DNA of 64,000 bases, taken from Neurospora tetrasperma FGSC 2508 (Eukaryota > Ascomycota > Sordariomycetes > Sordariales > Sordariaceae). Where the stretch lies: assembly GCF_000213175.1 (NCBI RefSeq), contig NW_009799102.1, positions 2,518,309 through 2,582,308 of the forward strand, written 5' to 3'. The notes beneath the pieces are model-generated. The model was given only the letters and a program-made list of their open reading frames with translations, was not told where the DNA came from and made no database searches. A program made the translations under genes and the position numbers. Numbering within the stretch: the stretch's first letter is position 1; the number at the start of each line of letters is the position of its first letter. Shown piece by piece: positions 13,137 through 23,943 of the stretch.

Positions 13137-13970
13137 ATTGGCTGCTGCAGTTGATCTTCTTGTTAGTCGGGTTGCATTGGTGTCACGGTTTTTTCGTTGC
13201 TCTTTCGGGTCGGTCGGGAAATGGGACTATACCTAGCATTTACGGCTTAATAAAAAGCTGTTGAAGAACAATGAAACGTTGATCCAGTGTACTGCCAGAG
13301 AGAGTGTCCTTCAGCAAAATGTGTTTTATGTGATGTGAACATGTGAAGATTCTGGTGGCTGGCACAGCTTCGATGGACACTGTCTACAACCTCTTTATGT
13401 TTTATTCTGGGACTTTTGTCCTGGGCTGCTATGCCCCCACTAGTGTAGGTAATGACATGACGGGACCAGTTGCATATAGATATACCTAATTTGATACTCT
13501 TGAATGAAGCATGTTGTGTGATTCTCATTGCCTCCATGTTCTGCTGCGCTGGACGTGTTCTGTTTATCAACTGTTCGTGAGCTTCCCACCTGTCATATTC
13601 TACCCGTCCTTATGCTTTCTCTTCCTGATATTGTTCATCTGCGATACCATGACTGATAATGATATCAATTTCAGACCGCCTCCTCATATTCCTAGTCGTG
13701 CTTTTGGAGTCCTCACGGCGTACATGGCTGTTGTTGAGGGCAGATTGAACCCCGATCGACCTTGCAACGAGCCCATTCCCTGATTGGTTGACGCTTCCAC
13801 TCTTAGGCCAACGTCAGATCCGCCATTCCTAATTGGTTTCAGCTACTGCAGGTTACATCATCGGACGTTCGTTATCGCATCCCACCACGCAGCCCACCCA
13901 CCTGACTAGGTGATCATTGTCATCGTCGTCCCGCCCAACGAAACGTTCTCAACCTAAACACAACAACATA
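13137..13970. other. Intergenic between L3 and the NuiA-like gene
   Basis: No gene supported. It holds the L3 3' UTR and, from about 13,780 on, a pyrimidine-rich promoter with a CAACAACATA context directly before the next ATG. Confidence 0.5.
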
Positions 13971-14959
13971 ATGGTTTGAACTTCCCTAACCCCGACCCAG
14001 ATCTGTTCTAGTCGCTTCTTCCAACCTCAACACAAACTCTTTATCGACAAACCACAAAGCTAATTTACCCGGCTCTTTCTCGAACACCAGACACCCGCTG
14101 GATTGCCTCTCTCTCGAACAACTTCTACGCTTCTCCGTTTGCAACGACCAGCAGCTCAACGATTTCTCACTCTCCCGCTCTTGCGCATCACTACGCCCGG
14201 TTTAACAAGTACTGCACGTACGCCGCACGTCATTTCAACCGCGAAGCTGTCTACCACCACATCGAAAATGGCCTCAGACGATTCCTACATGGCCTTCCTC
14301 AACAAAGCCAACGAGGATCCCTCGCTCGGCTACCCGCGCGACCGCCCCAACCCGGCAACGCAAAAAGTCGGTAGCAATACATTCAAGACGCGCGACGAGG
14401 GGGTTTCCCCTCCGTCTCCGATTGCCAAGTTGTTGGAAAAGGGGGATAAGTTCTATGTGAGCGATGCGGATGAGCCGTTTGAGGGGGTCGCGTTGAAGTT
14501 TGGAGAGGAGATGCTTCCGGATGAGGGTAAGTTTTTCTCTCTCTTTCTCTCTCTCTCGTGTTTGATGGTGGGTGGGAGGGAGAGGAAGGATTTTGTTCCT
14601 TTTTCTTTTGGGGCGGCGGGGGAAGAGGGAAGGGAGGGTAGCAACAGGAACAGGAGCGGAAAGGATGAGTCAAAAGACAAGAAAGGTGCTAACAGTTATG
14701 GAAATTAGAAACGTTCGCCTCCCTAATCAACCATCCCAACCCCGCCGAGGCCGAAATCGAGATCTTCGACCCTGTTGACTGGGATCGTAACGGGCAGTAC
14801 ATTGATTTGATTGATGCGGTGACGGAGGCGAGCGAGGGGCGTGATGTGAAGGTGTACAGGGTTGTGAAGGACAGCGTGCGGGTGGAGTATTGGGTTGTGA
14901 GTGTGAGTGTTGATGGGAAGTTGTTGGTTGGTGTTAGGGCTTTGGCTGTTGAGAGTTAG
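13971..14959 (+). CDS. NuiA-like (nuclease A inhibitor family) protein with mitochondrial-type presequence
   Basis: Proposed exons are 13971-13973 (the ATG alone), 14091-14526 and 14709-14959, giving 229 aa. Intron 1 starts GTTTGA and ends CCAG with a CTAAT branch site; intron 2 is GTAAGT...TTAG. Residues 1-60 have many Arg, Ser, Thr and Leu and no Asp or Glu, as in a mitochondrial targeting signal. An in-frame ATG at 14268 starts a 169-aa form (MASDDSYMAFLNKANEDP) without it. The C-terminal part resembles Anabaena NuiA: FYVSDADEPFEGV matches its SESxYPFE region, and VKVYRV...VEYWVVSVSVDGKLLVGV..LAVES matches its VYRxGExExDVYVxG...AGxSTKVVET end. The last residue is Ser where NuiA has Thr. 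In Anabaena the family blocks the nuclease NucA, a homologue of mitochondrial EndoG/NUC1. Homology is judged by eye; inhibitor function and dual targeting are inference. Intron 2 is unusually long (182 nt) and CT-rich. Confidence 0.75.
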
Positions 14960-15726
14960 ACGGGTTCTAGAGAAAGGGGATGAGAGGATAACAAACGAAG
15001 GGGGCTCAGTACAAGGATATGGATGGGATGGGATAGGGGGTGATGGATGTTATGATCACGATACCACGGCTGAATGAACCAGCTCTCTTTTCTTTGATTT
15101 CCCTCTCGTCTATATCGTCTGCTCTGAGTGTCATTTCAACGACCGAAACTGCCTGTTATTGATCCTCAAACCGTGCCTTACCCTCAGCCACATGACACCT
15201 TTAGACAAGCTCTCAAGGATACATAGTATCTCTGTTCCCATGTCTCCCACTCGTTGCAGTAAGATTTTGTTCTGTCACTCGATCATAAGCGTGCGGTGCA
15301 TACATCACCGCGATCCCTACGCCAGTCTTTGTGCCTCACTGATCCGTTTCTTTTTATATTTTCCTATCCAAGATTTCATGGTAAAAGAATGGCAGTATGT
15401 ATCGGAAACTTCAGTGCCCTGTCCCGTTCCTGTTGACAGTTCATGGTTCGTGTTTTCATGGTCCGCCAGTTTTCATCTCCACATCGTCGTCTCTTTAGCT
15501 TCATGTTACTTCAGTTACGTGATAATGTCCGCACAAGTATAATAACACGACGGGTTCATCTCCAAAGGGGGCCTCGTTTCTGTTCGAATTCCTCAAGAAC
15601 CAACACATACTCGACTGTAGCTTATCATACGCATCGACGTGTCTGTCTGTCACCAATGTAAAGAAAAATAAATATAGGAATATCCAGTGGTAGATGATCA
15701 AAAAGATAAAAAGAGAGAAAACAAAG
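14960..15726. other. Intergenic between the NuiA-like gene and tRNA-Gly
   Basis: No gene supported; the NuiA-like gene's 3' UTR is probably the first few hundred bases. Short open frames on both strands carry no recognisable feature. Confidence 0.45.
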
Positions 15727-15830
15727 TGCGCAGTCCGGGGTTCGAACCCGGGTCGCTCGTTACTTGACTTCCAGGTATGTCCGACTGGATATTGGGAAAC
15801 GAGAGTGCTGAACCACTACACTAACTGCGC
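15727..15830 (-). tRNA. tRNA-Gly (anticodon CCC), with intron
   Basis: On the minus strand the gene starts GCGCAGT and ends ACTGCGC plus discriminator A, a perfect seven-base acceptor stem. The D arm reads TAGTGTAGTGGTTCAGC. The T arm is CCGGG-TTCGAAC-CCCGG. The anticodon stem is CTCGT paired with ACGAG, and the loop TT-CCC-A gives anticodon CCC, glycine. An intron of about 31 nt (roughly 15762-15792) lies just 3' of the anticodon at the usual position 37/38, leaving about 73 nt mature. Confidence 0.93.
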
Positions 15831-16725
15831 TTGTCCTGTAGAATTGCTTGTTGAATGTATGGCTAGGAAAATTGGATCATAAGGGGCAAGTGACGGCAGT
15901 TAGATAAGGGGAAGGAAGGTACGGCGAGGGAAAGTGGGAGTGTTGAGTTGTTTGCTGTCCGGTGTCGAATGTGGGGTGCCGGTGAAGGGAGATTGGAAGG
16001 AAGGAGGGCACTGGTGGGAAGAAAGGAAGGAGCTCACGACAAAGAGAGAGAGCGGTAAAGCAATCTTCTGTAGCTTTAAAGGTACCTTAGTCCTTCACAT
16101 GGCCAAGGAAAATGGGAGTTGGCAAAGAAGTTGTGCTCAGGAGTAAAAGTAACCACATGTACCTCTAGGTATTCCGCTTTGAAAGCGTTGTTTCTCCGGG
16201 TGGTTGGTGTCTGTCGTTCCTTTTCTTCTTCTTCTTGTCCGGCAAGGGTTTGAGATGAGGCTAAAGGTAATGATTCTTATTTCATGAAGAGACTACCAAA
16301 AGGATCCAGAGCCCAACATCTATATGGAAGCAAAGTTGACATGCTAGTTAGTGAAGTACGCATGCATTGTTGAGTGTTTCAAGAAAACCTATGAACTCGT
16401 TAGAAATGCAGCAAATATGAAGTTTATATGAGGTCCTGTGTTGACAAACTTCACTGATTCCTTCTTTATCAACCCAGAGAAGACCACTTGCGTAGGGCTC
16501 TATAAACAAAAGTGACCCAAATTGGAGCAAGTTCGCGAGGCTTACAGAGCTCGTCAGTGAATTTGCACAATAACGTAACAATTTCTAAATGTCAAGTATG
16601 CCATCTATATGCGCCTTGACACTTGCCATCTTTTTGTGAACCTCTCCGTCTTATTATACAAGCGACCAGCGCGATTACACATGCGTTTACCACTCATGCT
16701 ATTCATACATTCTCTCCTTGCATGT
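15831..16725. other. Intergenic between tRNA-Gly and the dehydrogenase
   Basis: No gene supported. The stretch from 15.9 to 16.1 kb is purine-rich (GGAAGG repeats). The right part is the 3' flank of the minus-strand dehydrogenase. Confidence 0.45.
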
Positions 16726-17878
16726 TCACTGTCCCTTCTTATCATCAACACCCGTCGCGCCCATATTCCTCCCCACAAACGTCTTCATAGACGTATCAAC
16801 CTGCGCCAGCCTCCTCGCAATCTTCTGCAGTCCAACGGGCAAGACATTATACCAGTCGATCCACCTCGCATACAGCGGCATGCCGATGTGGGTGCTCAGC
16901 CCGCCGTCAATGGCCGCAATCACCTCCTTGGCCACGTCCACCGGCTCCACCACGGGCGCAAAGAAGCTGTTGGGAGTCTGCACCCCGTAGAACAGCGGCG
17001 TGCTCAGCTGACCGGGCGTGACTAGGACGGTGCGCATGTTGGGGTGGGTCTGGGCCAGCTCGGCCGTCAGTGAGCGGTGCAGAGCCGAGACGCCAGCCTT
17101 GGCGGCCGCGTAGTCGGACAGCTGGGCGGCGGCGACGGTGCCGATGACGGAGGAGATGGTGACGATGGTGCCACCCATTTCAGAAGAGACCATGAGCGGC
17201 AGGAAGGTCTTAATGGTGTAGAAATGGGAGAGCAGGTTGGTGGTTAGGGAGCGGTCGATTTCGTCGAGGCTGAGGTCGAGAAAGCGCTTGCCAAGGACAA
17301 TGGCGGCGTTGTTGATGAGGATTGTGGGGGTTCCGAGCTGTTGGGACTAGATGTTAGTACTAAATTATCGGATAAGACAAGAGTGGACTGGATTGAAAAA
17401 GACGTACATCTCTCTCGATATCCTTTGCAACCTTTGCGACCTGCGCCTTGTCCGACACATCGCACTTGTAGTACGTCACGCCCCTCGCCTCCCCATTGTC
17501 CATCTCCTTGACATCGAGCACGGCCACAGTAGCACCACGCATACCATAGACCTCAGCAATAAGCAGACCCAGCCCGCTGGCACCGCCCGTAATGACAATA
17601 ACCTCATCGCTAAGGTCTACTTCACGTGGCAAACCGTAGGCGATCCGGTTATTGATGGTTATGAAGATCCAGCTGAGCGTGATCATGGAAGCCCATGCGA
17701 TGGAGACCAGCATTGGTGGCGCATCCCAGAACATATTCTGAGCCCGGAAGCAGAGCGGGATAATCCAGGCTACAAAGGGGTGGAAGAAGCTCGTCTTCAG
17801 GACCTTGACGAGGAGGTCGATGGAAAGGGGCGCGAACCAGGAGTCGCGCTGGGGCGGCATTTCGTAGGTTGACGACAT
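16726..17878 (-). CDS. Membrane-anchored short-chain dehydrogenase/reductase (RDH10/17-beta-HSD11-like)
   Basis: NAD(P)-dependent oxidoreductase of the classical SDR type, probably acting on a lipid-like alcohol or ketone at the ER or lipid-droplet membrane. Two exons (17878-17408 and 17346-16726) flank a 61-nt intron with GTACGT donor and CTAG acceptor, giving 363 aa. One or two hydrophobic segments lie at about residues 33-45 and 58-75. The Rossmann cofactor motif TGGASGLG is at 97-104, NNAA at 169-172, and the catalytic triad S223, Y236 and K240 (YAAAK) is in place. I chose the ATG at 17878; the frame is open upstream to about 18004 but without an ATG. It is divergent from the inositol-type transporter with about 800 bp of shared upstream DNA. 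The substrate cannot be told from sequence. Confidence 0.9.
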
Positions 17879-18678
17879 GTCGTCTGGCTGTATTTCGGCG
17901 AATCGCTGGGAGTCTGCTTGGGGTATTGGTGTTGGTTCGTATGCGTCAGGGCCGGAAGAAAGTGGATGTGTTGGTCTGTGAAAACTTTGTTGGTTGTCAG
18001 TCAAGGAGCGAGGATAGGTAGCTTTGTGCCGAGGTACCTCGCTACAGGTGACGTACGTGGTGATATGTAGTCACCGTCGTTGTCGTCTTGGTCGCGACAG
18101 CAATTGAGGTCCGATCAAACTCGAGCTATGTGAGAAGTTGACACGAAATCAAAGACCAGTATGTGAGAGTCTGAGCAACAGCATGCGGATAGCTTTCTTT
18201 TGAAAAAAATAAAGTGGAAGACGGGTAGGATGTCATCGCCGAGGGGCCAGCAAGGTGTTCCAATTTCTTACATATGTCACGCCAATGCCCTGAGCTTTGA
18301 AACGTTAGAACCTAATACACGGGCCCAAGCGCTGGACCCCTGGCACGTTTCAATTGAGCCGCTATGAGATCCCTGCAGATCGTTCCTGTTGCGACGAATC
18401 AGTGGCCCGAGACAGCGACTCCCCCTCTGCGTCTGCAGTGCTGAACCAAGACATCGATGACATGTGGATGAACTCCCATCTGGGGCCAGCGCCCGTCGGT
18501 AGTGCAAGGTACTGGAACCTCCGACTACTGTACATCACATCATTAATATCGCTTGCCAGCGATCATCCTTCAGCCTTACCGCACCCCATACTAAACGTCC
18601 CTTATTGCTTGCGACCGAGAAAGTTCCACTTGACAACATCCAGTCCCATGACATGAACAGCAGCAACGACACGGCATC
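17879..18678. promoter_or_regulatory. Shared divergent promoter region (dehydrogenase / transporter)
   Basis: About 800 bp separate two divergent start codons and hold no supported gene. A 12-bp perfect palindrome, CGAGGTACCTCG, lies at 18030-18041, and a further GTGACGTACGT stretch follows. Whether these are protein-binding sites is unknown. Confidence 0.4.
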
Positions 18679-20513
18679 ATGACAGACAACCCAGAAGAGC
18701 CCTTGATTGCCAACTTCCAATCGACGGAGGGGGACCAACATGATGGCAGCCATGATGTCGAACATGCGCATGAATCCCGGGGAGGGACGCAGCACATATC
18801 ACCGCCAGGCCTGTTTATCTGGCTACTTACCTTTTCCGCCGGAATAAGCGGTCTACTATTCGGCTGTACGTTACCCAACAACAACAACAGCAACCTACAC
18901 CTCCCCTACGTTGTACCTTTCCCATTCTAGTGCTACCAACTTGTACCCTCTCTGTCAACGGAACATGACACATGAGTACCAGAGACTAACATACTTTCCC
19001 CTTACCCAGACGACACAGGCGTAATAAGCGCCACCCTTGTCTCTATCGGTACCTCCCTCTCGCACCGGCCCCTAACCTCGCTCGACAAATCCGTCATCAC
19101 CTCATGCACCTCCCTCTTCGCCCTGCTCGTGCTACCCTTCGCCTCCGCGCTCGCCGACGACCGGGGCCGCAAGCGCGTCGTCCTCTTCGCCGACACCCTC
19201 TTCATCATCGGCGCCCTCTGCCAGGCCGCCAGCCGGACCGTCGAAGTCATGGTAATTGGGCGGTCGGTTGTCGGCATAGCCATCGGCGCCGCCAGCTTTG
19301 TGACGCCGTTGTACATTGCCGAGCTGGCGCCTGCGACGCACCGCGGCCGGTTGGTGACGATGAACATCGTGTTTATCACGCTTGGGCAGGTGGTTGCGTA
19401 CGTGGTAGGCTGGATCTTTGGGACGTACGGTAGTCCGGAGACGACGGGGTGGAGATGGATGGTCGGGTTGGGCGCGGTGCCGGCAGTTTGTCAGGTGGTC
19501 ATCTTGTTGTGGATGCCGGAGAGCCCGAGGTGGCTGGTGAAGGATGGAAGGTCGCAAGAGGCAAGGGAGGTGATTGCTAAGATTGCCGCGGGGGATGATG
19601 CGCAGGATCCGTCGACGAGGAGGGAAGTGGATGCTGTGTTGAAGAGCATCGAGATTGAGGTGAGAGAGGAGGCTACGGCTATGAGACTTGGTGGCGCCGG
19701 GGCCGGGTATGCGAATGGGAATGCGGTGAATGCGTGGATGGAGGCTATGCGGGAACTGATTAGGGTGAGGAGGAACAGACGGGCATTGGCAATTGCTTGT
19801 CTCCTCCAGGGACTTCAGCAGCTGTGCGGATTTGTGAGTAACCCGGGCTGCGACCGTGACACTGTACCGCCTTATTGATGGGCCACTTGTGCTAACATTT
19901 TTTTCTTTAGAACTCGCTCATGTACTTCTCGGCCACGATATTCACGATGGTGGGGTTTTCAGAGCCGACGCTGACCTCGCTAGTCGTTGCAGTCACCAAC
20001 TTTGCCTTCACCTTAGTTGCCCTGGTGTTGATCGACCGGGTGGGAAGGAGACGCATTCTACTCTGGTCTCTTCCCTTTATGATTGCAGGTCTGGTGCTTG
20101 CCGGCTATGGCTTTTCGTTCATCGAGCTCCCGGATTCAGAGATCAGCTCGCCCTCGACAACGGGAGGACAGAGCGGGGCCGTCATTATTTTGGCGAGCAT
20201 CATGATTTATGTGGCTGGCTATGCCATCGGACTGGGCAATGTGCCGTGGATGCAGAGCGAGCTCTTCTCGCTGAATGTTCGGTCAGTGGGCAGTGGTGTT
20301 GCAACAGCGACTAACTGGAGCGCCAACTTTGTGATTGGACTGACGTTCCTTCCGCTGATGGAGGCCTTGTCGCCGTCTTGGACGTTTGTCCTGTACGCAG
20401 TGATCTGCGCGGTTGGGTATGGCCTGATTTGGACGGTATACCCTGAAACCGCAGGGCTGAGCTTGGAAGATGCGGCGACCCTTCTAGAAGCGGATGACTG
20501 GGGGGTGCGGTAA
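18679..20513 (+). CDS. MFS sugar-porter family, myo-inositol (ITR1/ITR2-like) transporter
   Basis: Proton-coupled polyol/sugar transporter of the plasma membrane. Exons 18679-18865, 19010-19833 and 19911-20513 join in phase to 537 aa. After a hydrophilic N-terminus of about 45 residues come 12 hydrophobic segments. Visible sugar-porter signatures are GYDTGVIS in TM1, DxxGRKR between TM2 and TM3, PLYIAELAP, the PESPRW motif after TM6, and RVGRR between TM8 and TM9. The stretches GYDTGVIS-L-SIGT, LQ--QQ--GFNSLMYFSATIF, TNF-FTLVA, IGLGNVPW-QSELF, NVR--G---ATATNW and YPE-AGLSLED follow yeast Itr1 closely, so myo-inositol is the best substrate guess. The second intron interrupts the conserved GFNSLMYFS stretch. 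Confidence 0.9.
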
Positions 20514-23500
20514 GGGTTGCATCTAGTGTGTGACATGGTGCTTGAAGCTTGGCTAAAGGTTCTCCCTCTACTATTTGTTTGTTTACTTTGCGGCGATCAC
20601 AGCAAGGCGTGCGGTGCAATATCTCCATAGACGTTGTCGTGTCCTCAATTAGTGTACATACACATCAAAGCTCTGGGTTGAATACGGCGCCTAGTTTTGG
20701 ATGGCAATACAGTAGCCGCTTGGACGGTGAGAAATCGTCCCTAGATCCCAGTCGTGCCTTTGCTAGTCTGATAAAAACTTTTCTTCTAATTTCCCAACCG
20801 GTGGGACGGGATACAGGAACGACTCGGACAATGGTGCCAGCGATGAAAGTTCTTTTGTTGTTGTTGTTGTGTGCCTCGGTTATTCTCGGAAATTGGCGGA
20901 TCGCTGGCCGACGTTCAGAATCCTGGCCGACGTTCAGAATCCTTGCCGAGGACTAAGTGGAAATGCGCCCACGCAAAACGCACATGGCAGTGGAATATTT
21001 TTCAAAGCCTTTTTGTTCGGGAATGGCATCACGCACTGTCTGAATCAGGGTGCGAACTGCAAGAGAATAAATAACTTTTCCAACAAGCAATTGAAGATTC
21101 CCATCACTCGGTCATCTTCAATGGCTGAAGCCCAAAACAGAGACGGGGCCACTCGACGTTGGGCTGCATCATGTTCCACTTGGCACTTGGCACCCACCGT
21201 TGCCGTGGTGGCACCTTCTGCATCTTCTCGTCGCATCTCGTTGCATCTCCCGCCCTTCTCCTGCATTTCTCAAGAACGGCAAAAGTGGACAAGGAGTGGC
21301 CCGAGTGGGTTCCGGCGGCCAAGCCTCGGCCTATTCCCGCTCCGCTCCTGCTTCAGAAGTTAGGTTCACGGCTGAGCGGCAGAGCCACAGATTTGAGTTC
21401 GGCTTATTGCTCACCGATAGATGCTCCATGCAACATGCAACCATCACCGGCTTCCATCCCAGCGTCTTGCAATGGATTTTTACTTACCAATGGAAGGTGT
21501 GCAGCGGTGGGCTGGATTTCGGGCGGATTTGCGGCAAAGACGGAATTTTATGCACAGGGAAGACCCCCGGGTAGCTATCCTCGCACAGTACAAGGGGTGT
21601 GATGTGAAGAGGATGAGCACAAGTTCAACGCCAACACATTGACTATCAATCTGTGATCACCATTGAGCAAATTCATGATAAAGAGGCCATGATACCAGAC
21701 AGCGATCGAGACAAGACACGGGGCACACGGCACTGGATAGACCTGCCCGTCCATCGCGATAACCCGACAGAAGCCACATCCGCACTCTTGGCTGCCACCC
21801 CTCACTTCAGCAACCGTTAGTTACGTCTCAGCCCTTTGACGTAATTCCGCAGCCTCGGCAGCACAAAAGCACAAAAAGCCAAGACGTGACAGCACTCAGT
21901 TTTTGTGTCAAGCTGAGACCATCGGCTCCCGGATATAAGCTATCTCCCATCGCCAAAACCCCAAACGGGGAAACCTTGCTGGCCAGATTGGCGGTTGTCT
22001 CAACAGACTACACTACACTAGTGTACAGCATAAAAACTGACAAATCCGAAAGCGGGCCACAGCACTCAGCACAAGCACAAGCACGCGCACAACATCCGGA
22101 CGGAATGTCTTCTTTTGTTCATTGATCGCTGTTGGAGCTGGAACCAACCGCCGGCACTCTGCGGCGGGCTCGATTTACGACTTTGCGCCACGGGAACGAC
22201 TGGGAATTTCGGTCGTGCATTCCCGTCGCTCGCTACAAGGGAAGGGAAGCCCACAAATACGAGCTTACAGTATCACTGGACCGCTGACTGAACAACACAA
22301 CCACCACACCACCACTCTTGCAACCGGAGTTCTCTCACCAAGCACGACCTCGACATTCGGCAAACGGTTGGTCGTCTTTTTTTCTTCTTCTTAATCTTAT
22401 TCTTTACATTAAATACAAGTACATACGATGCCGAGCTGTCACAACACGCACAACCCCTGGACGTGCAATGTCTCATTCCGCCATTCCACGCTTGCGGTCT
22501 GGCTTCCCAAAGTGGTCCCCAACCTGAAGTGGTCCCGGTGGGTGCCGGTGGGTGCCGGTGGGTTTATCTTCTGTCTGAAGCCGCTTACTACGCAGAGGCT
22601 ACCGTTCCGAGGCCTGGACTTCCTCATCCTGCTCGGACTGGACTGAAGAGTTGGGCCTGACACCGCCATTCGAGGGGTTACCAGAACCCATGTCCCGGCC
22701 TCCCATCAGCGCATCGCGGAGATGAAAGGTCTACACTACTCCAGTCGACGATCGCAGAAGACTAGGCGATTTATAATGGATGCAGGCCACGGCACGCGGA
22801 GTGATGGAGGCCCGCCTTCCCGCCTTTCAGTTGCCTTTCCACTTTGCCAACGATTGCCCCGCCACTGCCACATATTTTTTTTTTAATTATTTTTTTTTCT
22901 CGCCTTCGATCCACGCAGCACAGGACAACGTGAACGATATCAGTCAGTACACTACACCACGTAGCTGCTTTTAAACATATTGACCCCGATCTTGCCGGCG
23001 CCCATTTTCTGCAGCAAATCTTATTTGTTCAACTTGGCAGGGTCGGGGATGCCGCCCAACCGCGGCTTCTTTCTGGCAGCTAGGATCTCTATTGTATCAT
23101 CTCCTGCTTGTAATGGTTCCCTGTACTGTAGCACTGCAGCACCAACCCAACCGAACAACCGCCTGCACACAGAAACCGGCGATAGGGGCAGAAGCGAGTG
23201 CCGAGTCCCGGGCCCCTTTCATAAAAAAACACGGAGAACATGCCCGCCATCAGCCCACCACACACACAACCCGTCACGAATGGCTCTGCGAAAATCTCTG
23301 AAGGCCAGGCTCCAGTTTGTGGAATTGTGGGTACGGTGGGCTGGCAGTGGATCTTGCCCAAGAGAACCCATGAGATCCATACATAAGTAGCGCAGTCGAT
23401 ACGGTATACACACCCCTGTTCCTTCGTTGGTGTCCTTGGCCTGGTGGCCCAAGAACCGAAAAAAGGTACCGATACGGCCCTGAGAAAGTCCCCTTCCGAA

Positions 23501-23943
23501 TTGTGCACGTCATTCATTATTTATACGGCAAGGGATCCCCCCTCACTACCTATGTATACCTTCCTCTCCTTCCCCGGATGAACGATCTAGTCTGTAGTTG
23601 AAACCTGACCTTTTTCTTCACTTCATCTACCCCTACCCCTCTTCAACCAAAAGTGAGCACAAGGTTCCAGTTTAGGAATAAAAAGTTACTTCAGTTTCAG
23701 TCTGTTGGCTTGTTGATCGACTCGACCCGAGCCGAGGTTCATCATCATCAAGTCCCCAGTTCTTCCGTTCTCACTTGCCGTGTGTCTCGTGTACAAAGAA
23801 CAAAAAGTACATTAGTCAACTTATACCATTTGCCACCTGCCTATAATAATATATAGGTTAGGTTCTGGCATCAATCCGGTCTTCAGCAACCGATCAACAA
23901 TCACTCACGGCATACATTCAGCAACCCATACACAAAAGTCGCC
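20514..23943. other. 3.4-kb intergenic region upstream of the DHA1 exporter
   Basis: No gene supported. It contains a 19-bp direct tandem duplication (20904-20941), a GGTGCCGGTG-type short repeat at about 22540-22563, and T-rich tracts near 22,377 and 22,873. The last few hundred bases, pyrimidine-rich and ending in an AAAAGTCGCC start context, are the exporter promoter and leader. The left end holds the transporter 3' UTR. Confidence 0.5.
20904..20941 (+). repeat. 19-bp tandem duplication
   Basis: CTGGCCGACGTTCAGAATC occurs twice in direct tandem, followed by a partial third start (CTTGCCG). It lies in intergenic DNA and no function is apparent. Confidence 0.85.
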
